NCBI GenBank assembly: GCA_023101725.1
Contig: JALJCO010007056.1
Coordinates: forward strand, 1-64,000
Origin: Atherinomorus stipes
Taxonomy: Eukaryota; Chordata; Actinopteri; Atheriniformes; Atherinidae
Length of the DNA: 64,000 nt
Direction: 5' to 3'
Shown here: positions 35,608-46,871 of the stretch, piece by piece
Layout: each line of letters starts with the position of its first letter
Position numbering within the stretch: the stretch's first letter is position 1
Made by a program: the position numbers and the translations under genes
The notes under the pieces: model-generated
Databases searched by the model: none
What the model saw: the letters and a program-made list of their open reading frames with translations, nothing else
What the model was told of the DNA's origin: nothing

Positions 35608-35617
35608 GGGAAATCCC
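35608..35617. promoter_or_regulatory. NF-kappaB consensus upstream of the IL-9-like gene
   Basis: GGGAAATCCC fits GGGRNWYYCC perfectly and is nearly palindromic, about 200 bp upstream of the start codon. NF-kappaB and AP-1 sites together are usual for inducible cytokine promoters. Confidence 0.45.
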
Positions 35618-36540
35618 GACGTAGTTTGTCCATTGTTCAATCACTTTCATTCAGAGCGTTCCCACGCAGGATGTCCTTACTCAACAGGACCCTGACACTA
35701 TGGCAAATGTGCTGCAATGTTAGCCACATATCAGTGAAATCTGACTGCTTATGACTGTTGCGGCATTTCCTCAGCTCTCTGCAGATCTGGCAGAGAGGAA
35801 AACATGTCGTGCACGTTCTGTTCTGCAGTCTCAGAGTTGTGAACAGGGGTCAGTCCTGATGGGCAAATATCCATCGTCCACCGGAGTCCCTCTTCACCAG
35901 AAACTTTAGTTTTACAGTCACAGGACAGAAAGTACACTTATTAACACCTCTGTTATTCATTTCCCAAAAGCCTCATATGTATTCAAGGTGTCTTGATGCC
36001 TTCCACCCTTTAACATCAAAAAATCTTTTCCCTCTAAATATCTGTGACATTTAATGCAACTTATTTTCATTAAAGAAGTTTTCAAATAATAACTACAAAT
36101 GGGAGAGGATGCAAAGGCTTAAAAAGACATGCTGGCAAACAAAATACACATAAAATTCAAGTTTAAAAAGAAAAAAAAGCTTAATCACCTCTGTTTACAA
36201 ACGTTGACTCAACTATCACAGGTGATCAACAGATTTGGGCAACCTAGAGGGTGTAGAAGGCTGCAGGAGGACCGACAGGGACCTACCTATTAAAAGCCTT
36301 ACAGGCAACGATAAACTTTCAAATCCATCTTAAACAATGGAGGGGAACAAGTACAGGAGAGGGTCGTTCATGCTTTCTCCTTCATGTTCAAAGACAAGGT
36401 GGGGCCAACCCTTCCCAGAGACAAGCTGGGCCAACTCTGGCCAACATATAAAGAGCTGCAGTATTCCAGTTGGGATGTGATGAAAGCATAAATCCCCTTT
36501 CAAAGTCCTTAAAACCTTAAAAAGGATTTCACCCTCTGCT

Positions 36541-36571
<31 letters not shown>

Positions 36572-36700
36572 TACCAAACAAATAACAATAAAAACAAAAA
36601 CAACCTTGTCCACCTCCATGGATAGTAGTACAGTTCATTTGGGGCAGTGTGAAAGCTCGTTTCTGCACTGGTGGGAATTAATCTCTACACTGCAAAATTT
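35618..36700. other. Upstream of the cytokine; no gene seen
   Basis: Mostly AT-rich. 36260-36520 ('gccttacaggcaacgataaact', 'agctgcagtattccagttgggatg') reads like a worn LINE fragment on the minus strand, but I cannot align a catalytic box. Confidence 0.3.
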
Positions 36701-38150
36701 AGTTGTCTTAATACGAGTTTAAAAAAAACACTGAAATTGAGAAAAATCTGATTATAATCAAGTGAAATTGTCCGTCCATGCAGTAAGATAATTACACTTG
36801 GTAAGATTTCTTGAAAGAAGAAAAAATATTGAGATTCTAGACAGGGATAAATATCTTAAAACTAGTTTTAAAACTTTCATTTCAAGTCCCTCATTTAGTG
36901 AAAAATCCCTCAAAACTAGTCTGGTGATGCTTCTTTTGAGTGTTGATTCTATCTCATTTTAAAGGTAGAGTCCGAAATTTCCCCCTTGAAAATAAACGTT
37001 AGACTTGTGCAAGTGAAATCCATCTCAAACCGCGCCTTTGGGCCTCTACTTAGGTGCAGTGGTGAGTCTGAATGCAACTCCGTCTCCCCTTGGCTGTCAT
37101 TCGCTCCTTCGCTTTGTTATGGTCTGGTCGGGACGTCTCTGGGTGGAGATTTCTGTTTATATCGCCAGCCAATGACAGAACTAAGGACTGTGTGGGAATA
37201 AGCTCATGATTGGAGCAGACGCCAGCCACTCAAACTCTCGAAGGAAAAAAAAGAAACAAAATCAGTGGATACACCGAAGAAAGGGTAAAAGCTTTAAACA
37301 GTGCAGGTGGGAAAACCAGGATAAATATTGGTTTTTTTTTTCCCCTCCGAGGGAGGGAGGAGAAAAAAGAAGGAGAATAGGGGGAAGAAGGAGGGGGGGA
37401 TGAGGGGGGGAGGGGGGGGGGGGCGGAGGAAAAAAATTGGTAATAGAAAAAAGGGGGGGGGGGGAGAATTGAAGAATCAAACAAAAAAAAAAAAAAAAAA
37501 AGAAGATATTAAATAATAAAAAAAAAAAAAAAATTTTTGGGGGTGGGGCCCCCTCATGGAGGGGGAGAACAACACCCACCAACAACAAATTACATCCACT
37601 GATTGGAGGGGGGTGAAGGCTTCTTTTACAAGGGGAGGATTGGATGGATAAGAAGAGAGGGAGAATCAGTACGAGACAGCGCCCCCCCACCAACCCTCGA
37701 CTGCAATTACACCTCCCATCCCCTGTCAGTTTTTCTTGTTTTAAGATCTTTTCTCTGAAAATGAGAAAGCAACATTAAAAAATAAGCATTACCAGACTAG
37801 TAAGAAACTTGAAATGAGTGTTTTGCAGCTTGTTTTTGCAGCTAGTTCCCATTTGTCTTGCGTCTAGATATTTTTTCTTATTACAAGAAACCTGTGTATG
37901 AACTGTTATGGGAAGTCGTAGAAAAAAGTTTTTACAGCTGAAATTGGGAGTGAAAGACACAGAGTGATCTGAAAAATTGTCTTAATGAGATAATTTAACT
38001 CAATATGCATAAAACATCCAATATTAGGACTCACTAAGTAAGAAATAAAAGGCATATACTCTCAAAACTAGATTAATAATCTTACACATTCTGGATTTGT
38101 CAAGTATTTTACTCTCAAATTGAGACAGTTAAGACTGTTTTTGCTGAATA
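36701..38150. repeat. AT-rich inverted-repeat element with nested insertion
   Basis: 'agttgtcttaatacga' near 36700 and 'gagacagttaagac' near 38120 are similar in inverse. 'ctagtctggtgatgcttc' near 36915 is the inverse of 'agcattaccagactag' near 37785. A GC-richer stretch 36965-37320 appears inserted between. The boundaries are approximate. Confidence 0.45.
37325..37570. repeat. Low-complexity G- and A-homopolymer tract
   Basis: Runs of up to 12 G and 19 A mixed with 'ggaggggggga' and 'aaaaaaatttttggggg'. It probably includes consensus errors. Pro/Ser-rich antisense frames here are artefacts. Confidence 0.85.
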
Positions 38151-38760
38151 CAAGGCTGTAAGACTTGGTCAGATGGACTGTTTTTGCATTGTTTATTCCA
38201 GGCCGTTTTCACCTGTGGGTCCGGCTCAGGATTGGGCAGTTTGGTCCGGCAAATCCTGATCTTTGTTGCATTTCCTCTGCAGCCCTTACTTGGTAGACGA
38301 GGTATCTGCCAGATAGTGACAGATGTGTCAGCTACTGAGTAGCTGTGCAATGCCATTGATGAATGAAAATAAAGAAAAGGCAAGCCAGAAACAAAGGAGG
38401 AGAATGGTGAACATCCAGCGGTCTATGGCATGTGGCTTTAAACAGCAATAAATCTGCTTTATATTTACACATGGATACTCCTGCTTTGTTTTTATTACCA
38501 TCATGCTTTCAACCAATCAGTGGGTCCCCAAAAAGTTGGATGATCAGATGGGATAGTCTGGTGTTCTTCACAGTATTTGCCAGCAGAAACATGAAAAAAT
38601 GCGTGCCGACCCTACTTGTCCGGACCCATCATGTACTGAGCTGGACCCATTAGTTAAAATCAGGGCTTAAATGTCCTGCTCCACATGGTGAAGCAGGGGA
38701 AGGGGGCAGAAAGGTGAAAACAGGAACAGAGAAAGTTCAGGTGAAGATTTGAGCAGAACT
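38151..38760. other. No gene seen
   Basis: Mixed-composition spacer left of the LINE remnant. No supported feature. Confidence 0.4.
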
Positions 38761-38769
38761 GTGGACTGA

Positions 38770-39340
38770 TTGTGGTTAATGGATGAATTTATTAGCAAGG
38801 CCTAATAGAAGGGAATTGCAGATCAAAATGGAAAGTAGCAAGACTACGAAGAAGCCAGAGATGAGGAATGAAAATATGAATATTCAGACTGAGTGACATT
38901 ATTAATGTGGGATTGGAAATACAGAGTATTGTCCAGAAAGACACCCAAAAGTCTGTCAGATTGGTCTCATATAGACATCTTCTGGTTCCTATAAGAAAAA
39001 AAGTGTTTATTACTGTTATGTTTAATAAAATCTGTGGAAAACCAACATCGTAGTTCACTGAGATGACAAGGCGTAAGGTGGAACTGGGTTTGCTGGAGAG
39101 ATAAAGCTGGATGTCATCTGTATAGTTGTGAAAATTTGTACATTTACAAAAAATGCATATATATTCCCAAGGAGAATTAATTTGAATTCAGCTTGATTTC
39201 CACAGAGCCAATTCACAACAAAGTAATCTTTTCAATGATATACAGGACATACTTCCCAGGAAAAATGCAAGTAAATCCTGGGGTACATCAGTGATAATCA
39301 GGGCTGAGAGGTGAAAGATTTGAGGTGAGATTTAAACCAG
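38770..39340 (-). pseudogene. Heavily decayed L2-like reverse transcriptase
   Basis: Minus-strand pieces are in family order: a VPQD remnant of the GVPQG box (near 39290), NFHNYTDDIQLYLSSKPS carrying the catalytic aspartates (39136-39085), then RLLGVFLDNTLYFQSHINNV (38960-38895) and the start of the thumb. The alanine of YADD is threonine and several stops interrupt. It is clearly non-LTR and old. Sequence to about 39620 may be the N-terminal part, too worn to read. Confidence 0.7.
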
Positions 39341-40397
39341 TTTAAAAGTAAAATCAATGAGAAATGGAGATTAATCTTCAAAAATAGCAGTGTGAGTAAG
39401 GTATGAAAGGATGAGGATGGTAAAGAAACCAGAATTAGAGGAGATCAATGCTGATGAAATCAGCCTGGAATTGTTCACACAAGTTGTTATTGCTTAAATT
39501 GGAGTGGATCTGAGTTCAAACTAAATATATTGTCCCAGTTTCTTAATGAGATGAGTTTCAGGTCCCTTACTGATCTTTTGATGAAGTAAAGAGACTTTAT
39601 TGCTTTTCACACCATTCTGTTTTATAGTTTTTATTATCCCATTACATTTTTCATGAATTACCAACTGAGGAAACAGCTGTAGTTTTACAGTTTGGCCTAA
39701 AGTCTCACACAGAATTTCACTGGTGGAAGAATTTGGTGAACCTGCTCGTTCATTTTCCCCTTTGATCTGTGTTCCTCAATATGGGAAAAAGTATTTAATC
39801 TTTTTTTTTTTCCCACCAGGTTGTACCAGTTGTAGTATGGAAGAAATAACGAGAGCAAAACTTAATGGGTCATACTTTTAAAGCTGATTTTTTTCTTTCT
39901 TTTTTTTTTTTTTTTGAGAAATACCAAAACAGATCTCTACAAGTTTCCACATCAAACACCATGAACAAGGCTTTCCCCAAACTGCACCAAACTGAGACCT
40001 GAAACCGGGGGAAGCTCAGAAAATGACAGTGATGCAACAGGAGAATTACAGCAGTGGTTTTCTTGGAAAGTAAAACCACCCTGCCACATCAGAGACAGTC
40101 TGTGCCTTCAGTCAGTGCTTTGGGAGATAAAACCACTGCTGAAAATGAGAATGTTGTCAGATAACTTCTCTGATATTCTCTCTGCCTACTCAAAAGATCA
40201 TGCATGGAGCACTTAGGTCAACCATTTCAACCCAAACCTTCTTTCCTGAAATCTTGGGAGGTTTTCTCTGATGCAGTAAAACTTGAAGCTGTCAATGCGA
40301 GGAAAAGAGAGAAAGCTGATAGGAGTAATATTACCATTCACTGCCCTCTGTTCCACGTCCACCTTCTAGTACCTGGTTGGATCAATTTTAACTCTTG
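39341..40397. other. No confident feature
   Basis: AT-rich, with a T-run at 39900-39915. It may contain the rest of the adjacent LINE. Confidence 0.3.
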
Positions 40398-40800
40398 GGC
40401 CCTCATTTATGAAAGGTTTGCATGTACTAAAACGAGTGCTAACTTCATTGCACACGCAATAATTGGATGCAGCTGAATTACTAACAGGGCACAAGGAGGG
40501 TTGCACCTGTTAAACAGGCAAAATAGCACCCACAATCCATTTTGCGTGTCTGCTGTAGATGAATATGCAATCTGGGATTTTCTGCCAGAACGTGCAAAGT
40601 ATTGGGAGGAGACGGTGCAAACAGATTAGCTTTGCATACGCAATGGGATTTATAACTGTGCAACAGACGGCAGGCGTTATTTTTTGCGTCTAGTCAATGC
40701 TGCAGGACTGCAGACATGCAGAATTGGTTCAAAATCCTTTCTCATGAGCTGTGAGGGAAACACATTGTGTTTTCATTATTTAATCAAATAACAATCAACA
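40398..40800 (+). repeat. Interspersed repeat family F, copy 2
   Basis: It begins with GGGCCCTCATTTATGAAAGG and aligns with 29205-29570. It keeps the left end that copy 1 lacks; its right end is not found. Confidence 0.6.
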
Positions 40801-41560
40801 CAGCAGACAACACGATTAACACAGACTCTCCTCTGACCTCTGGCATCAACCAGACACTCTGGTCCAGACAACTGCTGCTTACTGGATATTTTCTCTTCTT
40901 CAGACCATTCTCTGGAAATCCTAAAGATGGTTGTGTGTGAAAATCCCAGTAAATACTCAGACCAATTAAATCCCCTTTCTTCCTCATTCTTATGTTCAGT
41001 TTGAACTTCAGTAAATTGTCTTCACTAAGTCTACGTGACTGGATGAGTTGTGTTGCTGCTTTGTGATTTGCTAATTAGATATTTCATATCAGCTGTGAAG
41101 ATGCCTGAAAGTGCAACTAAAATAGCTGTTGCAGAGCAGAAACCAGAGTCTGCATATGCCCCTATATATCCCTTCACAGCTATAAGTGATACCTGTAATA
41201 CCAGATCTGCTTTCTAAAGTATCTGTGATTCCAGACAGAGTGAAAGAGTCACTGACTCAAGAATCAGCAAGGCAATGAACTCCAAAGAAAGAAACAGCAG
41301 TTAAATCTGAGGTTCCTAACACACCAAAAATAGTTACAGCCATCAGAGAACCCAAGCAAACCAGCATCAGAGTCCATAAAACCTGTCTCCCCACAAACAC
41401 TGCCAGGACTGATTCATTTAAACAGCAGACAGTCAGAGCACCTGCACACGTATCAGCTGTAAAGGTTCCTGACACTACAAACAAAATTTTAACCAGAAAC
41501 CAGAACCTGTAGTTACCCTTTTCAGCCAGCATCTTCATCTATCATGCTGGCTCCGACCAC
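40801..41560. other. No gene seen
   Basis: A-rich, Pro/Thr/Val-like plus-strand frames with stops. It might be decayed retrotransposon sequence, but nothing is diagnostic. Confidence 0.3.
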
Positions 41561-41789
41561 CCCTACCTCTCCCTGCTCTGGGGAAACCAGCCCCATAGAA
41601 AGAACCAGAGGCTAAAGAGACCTCCTGCTCCTGACAGCACTTTGGCAACAGGATGACAAGCTACTGAATCAGGTGAAGAAGCCAAATAACCTGGATAACT
41701 TCCAAGGAGATCCAAAACCTAAAAACAGTGATCGTAGAAGACGAGATGAAATGAGATGTAGCTGAGAGTTCCTTAGCTTAGCTACAGGA

Positions 41790-42170
41790 GGATACAGCTC
41801 AAGTCCAGAACCAGCTGACTCAAGCTCAAGTTCAGCTTTGAGATCAGACTCACAGGAATGAGTCTTAGAACCCTCTGACTTAGTATAGCACTCACTCCTG
41901 AGTCAGAAACGTCCACTTCCACGATGAACTGGCAAGCTGGGTGCAGTGAGTGGAGGATAGGAGCAGAGGTAAAATGTTTCTTTAAGCGGGAAAAGGCTCC
42001 AGCTGCTGAATCGTTCAAAACAAACCTGTTTTTGGAAGACATGAGGGTGTGCAGAGGTGAAGCTATGGAGCTGTAGTTCCTGATGAATCACCCATAGACA
42101 TTTGCAAAGCCCAGGAACCTCTGAAGCTGTATGTGATCCTATTTGGGGAGCTAATGAAGCCTAGAAAAGA
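41790..42170 (-). pseudogene. Gypsy pol fragment (RT/RNase H boundary)
   Basis: Two frames together give the FLGF box, the connection region and the RNase H start VEVDVSDSGVSA, where the aspartates would bind metal. A stop and frameshifts lie near 42060-42110. The fragment is only about 125 codons of a normally 1000-codon pol. Confidence 0.75.
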
Positions 42171-42618
42171 TATTGGCCGCGTTTCCCAGTTAAGATTCTT
42201 CTTTGGATTAAAGAAGGCCTCAAGGAAGCTCTTCCCAACAAAGGATCGCAAAGATACGCCCGTTTCCCAGATTGCTTCTTTCGCGCGTTCTTATTTCCTG
42301 AGAAACGTCTTTGCTACGCTACATCTTAAGAAGGTCCTAACAGAAGCTATCCACTTCCGGGGGTGCTGAAAAAAAAGCAATCGAGGTCAGGTATACCGAT
42401 CGACACCATTCATTTAGTGTGGAGGTTATTTTCCGACGCTGATATTGAGCCCATTTATACGTTTATGTGTTTGTGCAAGAAGACAAACTGTTAAAAATAT
42501 GCATGTGATTACCAGTGATTGCAAATATTCATTGAAAAGCTCATTGTATATTGTGTAATTGGCCAAATTGTGCTAAACAGGTGTAGGCGATTGGAAATTT
42601 ACAGATGCCCTATAAATA

Positions 42619-42858
42619 ATGGTCATTCTGACGCTATTCGTTGACGTAATGGCTGAAGGGAACCCCACCAAGAGGATGAAGCGCTCTCCGGCCTTCACGC
42701 CAGAGGAGATGGCGATTCTGATTGAAGAAGTGGCAGGTAAAAAAAGCATTCTCTTTGGAGGGACAAAGGGGAAAAAAGACATAGAAGCAAAGGCCAGGGC
42801 ATGGCAATCAATAGCGCTGAAAATGTCCCCATCCAGCCCTTGCAGTGTGCGCGACTGA
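42619..42858 (+). CDS. Harbinger Myb/SANT-like DNA-binding fragment
   Basis: Residues about 16-70 read KRSPAFTPEEMAILIEEVAG, then ILFGG and a helix AKARAWQSIALKM. This is the trihelix Myb/SANT-like domain that Harbinger elements encode as a second ORF to carry transposase to DNA. The frame ends at the point where reverse-strand transposase sequence begins, so the C-terminal half is lost by internal deletion. Start at 42619 or the later ATG at 42649. Confidence 0.65.
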   Translation: MVILTLFVDVMAEGNPTKRMKRSPAFTPEEMAILIEEVAGKKSILFGGTKGKKDIEAKARAWQSIALKMSPSSPCSVRD

Positions 42859-43195
42859 CACCGACGCCTTGCTGAGTCCGGTTCCATCCCCCACTACCTC
42901 CAGAAAGCTCCCCACCGCGTAGAAACGCAACGCAGCCAGGCACTGCACCTCTGGGCTCAGAGCAAAGTTGCACCTTGTGGGCCTCCTGATGTGTGGAGCA
43001 ACTATTTGAATGATCCGCTCGATTTCGTCGCGCGGTAGCCTGTAACGCATCTGAATAGCGCGATGACAGCACATCTAGAGGACTGAAATGCTGGCGCATG
43101 AAAGCATGTACATACACAGTGTCCTCCGTCTCGGCGACGCTGTTGGTTTGCTACCAAAATTTGCTGTAAAGCAGCCATGATGTCTGATACGGGTA
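42850..43195 (-). pseudogene. HARBI1-like transposase N-terminal fragment
   Basis: In pieces: MAALQQILVANQQRRR, a short frame with FMRQHFSPLDVL, then RYRLPRDEIERIIQIVAPHI, RPTRCNFALSPEVQCLAALR and FLEVVGDGTGLSKASVS. That is the helix-turn-helix start of Harbinger nucleases. It is frameshifted near 43075 and cut before the DDE catalytic triad, so inactive. Confidence 0.75.
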
Positions 43196-44530
43196 TGCGT
43201 AAATGGCCATGTTTTATTGAGCGAAGCAGGTGCATCTCATCATGAACAGCTGACAAATGCGTAAATATGACGTGAGTCCTCATAGATTGCGTACAATTCC
43301 TACAGCAATGTTTTTGTTTCTGTGGTTGATACCCACAGCTTTATCTAACGTAATCTAAGTATAGGGAGGCCTATCTTGCCATAATGATTAAACTTAACCA
43401 CAATATTTTCTGTCATTCACTCGGTAACTACAGTTTTCTTCCATCATAGATGATTGACATTATGACATGAGTGAGAAAACATGACTCAAAATACAACAAC
43501 TGATCCGTGAATAGGTCCATTTTTAATAATTTCCATTTTCTACTTTTTTTCATGGGAAATAGTGTCGTTTCCAAAAGTGACCAGTAGATGGGCCTGTTGT
43601 TCCCTTAGCAGGGGGAACGTTAAAGAAGGTTCGAAAGAGTGGGTCTGGCCGCTCCTGAAAATAAAGAAGCTCCTGAGTTAAGAGCGCATCTGGGAAACGC
43701 AACGTCCAAACAAGGCACCTTTAAGAAGTGACTTAAGAAGGACCTCAGCGTTAAGAGTGTCTTAACTAATCTGGGAAACGCGGCCATTGTTCGTTTTTCA
43801 CAAACAGGTTATTCTGGGTACGACCGATCTGTATGGGTTCCATAGAAGAGGGTGGAGTCACTGGAGATGGCACCATTGAGTGGAGCGAGCCCTAATCTTG
43901 GGGTCAAAGCAAGATTTCTGGTTGGTTTGATTCCTCTACCGTCTCCGTTCCTGCAGTCTCTGGTTGATTCTGGTTGCAATTATCTCCAACTCAGCCGGCC
44001 CCTTTGGAGTAATCATGGGTGGAAGCTCATCCTTGATCTCCTCATTAAGTCCCTGATAAATAAAAAAAAAAGAAAGTTGCATAGTGCTCTGTCATTCAAC
44101 TGACTTTCTGCAGAGTGAGTGTGAAAATCAATTAGGCCTATATATACAGTTACATGTCTCTTGCGTTGCTTCAAAGTTAACAAACACAAGCTACCTCCCT
44201 GTCTGTTAAGACAGGGTCAAAGACCCGGATGAGTCCATTGACAAAGTCTTTGTAGCTGTAACGTATGAGGGAGTCCCTCTGTCACTCAGCCCTCCCCCAC
44301 AACTTGGCCTTGTTGGACAGCAGAAAAACCATTAAAGCAACCCTCACCCGGTCAGTGAGGACAGAGGAGGGCTGCAGTTCAACGTGCACCCCACACTGTG
44401 TGATGAGCAGGCTAAGTGGAGTGCAGCTGTAGCTGAGGCAAAAACTCATACTGTACATGGGAGGGGTTCGGAGAGGCCATGGAAAACAACTTCCTGATGG
44501 CTTTGAGGAAGTTCTGGTCCACCATCAGGC

Positions 44531-44949
44531 GGGCGGATGTAATTATAGGGGGGGACACCGGGGACATGTCCCCTGCACATTTCAAAAGGCCATTTTGGTC
44601 CCCTGCAGGTTTTTACCGTCCAAAACCATTTTTTCCAAGCTGTCTTTAAACGCACCATGAGCGCATACATGCTAGATCAGACAGGAGAGTGCAGAGCTGA
44701 AGGGTGTGTGTCAGGAAAGCAAACCCCCCAAGCAAACCATGTTAGTAGAGGCTGTTCCATGCAGATAATGTTAGCTAAATAATGACTAGTTACAATTTTT
44801 CTCCATTGGTTTGGCTCATTTCCGTAATCAGAAATTACTTTCTCAAAACAACACGGACAAACTTCTAACACACATATCAGATGACCAGTCAAACAGCATG
44901 TTTAGTTACCTGACAGGTAATCCCATCGAGGGTTTTCTCTGCTTGGAGG
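44531..44949. other. Possible end of another DNA transposon
   Basis: 'ggggacaccggggacatgtcccctgc' near 44550 is internally palindromic and CpG-rich. No full element can be delimited. Confidence 0.3.
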
Positions 44950-44964
44950 TGGAAAGTGTGTGAA

Positions 44965-45213
44965 CATCTGGCTCAAAATTAGAGGTCCTTGCTTCAAGCA
45001 ATGGACACTGCATGTGAGGACATCACAGCAGATCATTGGAGGGGATGGTTACGGCATGCACACAGTTTCTTCCCTCATTGCATTGCAAGGGAGAACATAC
45101 ACTGTGATGTAGATGAGAATATGTGGCAAAACAGACAGCAACGTGTGGATGGACAGGAGGCTGAGGATAGTGAGAGGGAGGGTGAGGACAGCAAACAACG
45201 AAGAACTGTGTGA
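44965..45213 (+). pseudogene. C-terminal fragment of an integrase-like transposase family
   Basis: The frame LLQAMDTACEDITADHWRGW, then LRHAHSFFPHCIARENI and CDVDENMW, followed by an acidic tail and stop. 'GW.RHA..FFPRCLA.E' with 'CDVDE..W' is recalled as the C-terminus of a multicopy fish protein with a DDE/integrase-type core. Only the last exon-length piece is present; nothing upstream continues it. Confidence 0.5.
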
Positions 45214-45699
45214 AACTCCAGCCTTCTTTGCACCACTAAAGGCTGCAAATAGATTTCCTTTTTTGTTTGTGTTTATATTACAGTAGCTACATTATGCTAT
45301 ACACTTTCTTTTTATAATGACTGTGATGTATGGAAGTTATTTTGTGTGTGAATAAAAATGGCTATTTCCTTGGCAGTATGACTGCAACGTGTGATGTCAA
45401 ACCTTGGAAGCTACTCTTCTTACTGTAAAACCCTATTCTTTTTTTTTTTTTTTTTTTACATAACTGTATTCTGTTAGCTAGACAAAAAAAAAAAAAAAAA
45501 ATCAGCACAATAATCATTGTCAATCAAGGACTGAGCTAAAACTGAGGGGTGGACATGAGGGATATTTCCATGGTCCTCTACCATAGTGACAAAATACCTA
45601 AACATTTTTGCTTGCAGTGCTTACACAATGCTACAGGAATGATGCATTTTGGGTGCTCTGATTATTTCTTTGAGAAAGAAACTTGATTTTTACACAATG
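45214..45699. other. No gene; poly-T and poly-A runs
   Basis: A 19-base T-run near 45440 and an 18-base A-run near 45485 are inverted partners about 25 bp apart. Otherwise AT-rich. Confidence 0.5.
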
Positions 45700-46035
45700 A
45701 TGGACTGTTTAGGGAGAGATATGAGCTTCTGCAGGTGAATTGTGATGTGCTGAAAAATCCGGGTCATTCTGGCAAAAGCACTAAGAGTGGTGAGAACATC
45801 CGGTCTGTTTAGAGAAATGAGACAAAGTGATTGAGTAGGATCTGTCCATTTTGGTGGCTCTGACTGTTTGTATTAGAAAGAAATTTAGTTCTGAAGGATG
45901 AATGAACTTTTTTGGGAGAGATATGAGCTTTTTCAAGTGAGCTGGGGTGTTGTGAGAACTGTAAGACTGCTCAGCCAAAAGATCTTAGAGTTTTGAGAAT
46001 GTAATTTCTGATTCGAAAAATGAGCCAAACCAATG
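45700..46035. repeat. Degenerate ~200-bp direct duplication
   Basis: 'gggagagatatgagctt' occurs at about 45713 and 45914, followed each time by a similar 'caggtgaattgtgatgtgctga'/'caagtgagctggggtgttgtga' segment. The family is not recognised. Confidence 0.6.
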
Positions 46036-46867
46036 GAGAAACTGTAACACGCGCCAATACATCATGTTAAGATAGTTAACAAGAATACTGTTGTTGTTAC
46101 CTCTGTTACATCTCTTGCTATTTAGTTCATGCTAGGAATAAAGCCAATCCCCCTTCATTTTTATAGAGGACTTGTACTCAAATTGCTTTCCTTATATTTA
46201 AAAGAAATCTTTATTGTGTCTTTATATAGAGCCGGTCAGGCCCTGTCCTGCTGCTGCTAAATATAATGTAAGGGAAAAATATTATATACAAACAGGATTT
46301 TATACATCCAAACTCATGATAATTGTGAAACTACATATTTATCCCTCTATATATCAAAATTTATGATTGGTGCACCCCAAATTGTCCAACTGTTCATGTC
46401 ATACATGAATATATTATTGTCAGGTGAAGGATAGTAGGGATGCAGGAGGAGATGCTGAAGGAGAAAAGGCTGGAGGCTCACAGGTGAGGTTGACAGAAGA
46501 AACATCAGTCATGAGATGAAGCGTTGTGATAAATGTTAGGTGATAATCTGTATCAGAGCTTTCAAAGTTCAAACACTTGAATCTACATATTTGTCAGATA
46601 AAAGAAGCAAACTGGCCAGGTACAGTGTTTTATTGAGGCTGGTGTACTAAAACGTCTGTGTAAATGTGTTAATGTATTATTCTATTGGTAAGAAATAGTA
46701 GTGAACGACTAGGAGTAAGTTCATGAGCTGGTGGAGGGACATGAACTAGTTTATTTGGCAATATTTTTGTATCATTATTGAGATAACTTAAATAAACTAG
46801 AAGTTGCTCATAGATATCTCACCTTTTGTTAGGTTTATCTTAACTGGATCAGCCGCTGCCAGGTTTA
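46036..46867. other. No gene seen
   Basis: AT-rich spacer. No supported feature. Confidence 0.5.
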
Positions 46868-46871
46868 TTAA

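Larger units (their letters stand above)
42175..43785. mobile_element. PIF/Harbinger element with Myb-like and transposase pieces
   Basis: The inverted ends start GGCCGCGTTTCCCAG, flanked by ATT at 42172-42174 and 43786-43788. It contains both protein types of a Harbinger element facing each other, but the catalytic part of the transposase is gone, so this 1.6-kb copy is non-autonomous. It sits inside a gypsy pol gene. Confidence 0.85.
41561..44530 (-). mobile_element. Ty3/gypsy retrotransposon remnant with Harbinger insertion
   Basis: On the minus strand, gag-like sequence (44530-44170) comes first: a hydrophobic-rich segment VALMVFLLSNKAKLWGRAE followed by YSYKDFVNGLIRVFD, typical of the gypsy capsid region. 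Pol follows (42112-41780) with the RT/RNase H boundary: ISFLGFIS, then AFSRLKKHFTSAPIL and FIVEVDVSDSGVSAILSQ. Most of pol between is deleted. A Harbinger element (42175-43785) entered the pol part. No LTRs were identified. Confidence 0.75.

Noticed and set aside
37230..37693. Pro/Phe/Ser-rich minus-strand frames
   Set aside because: They arise from G- and A-homopolymers in a low-quality stretch.
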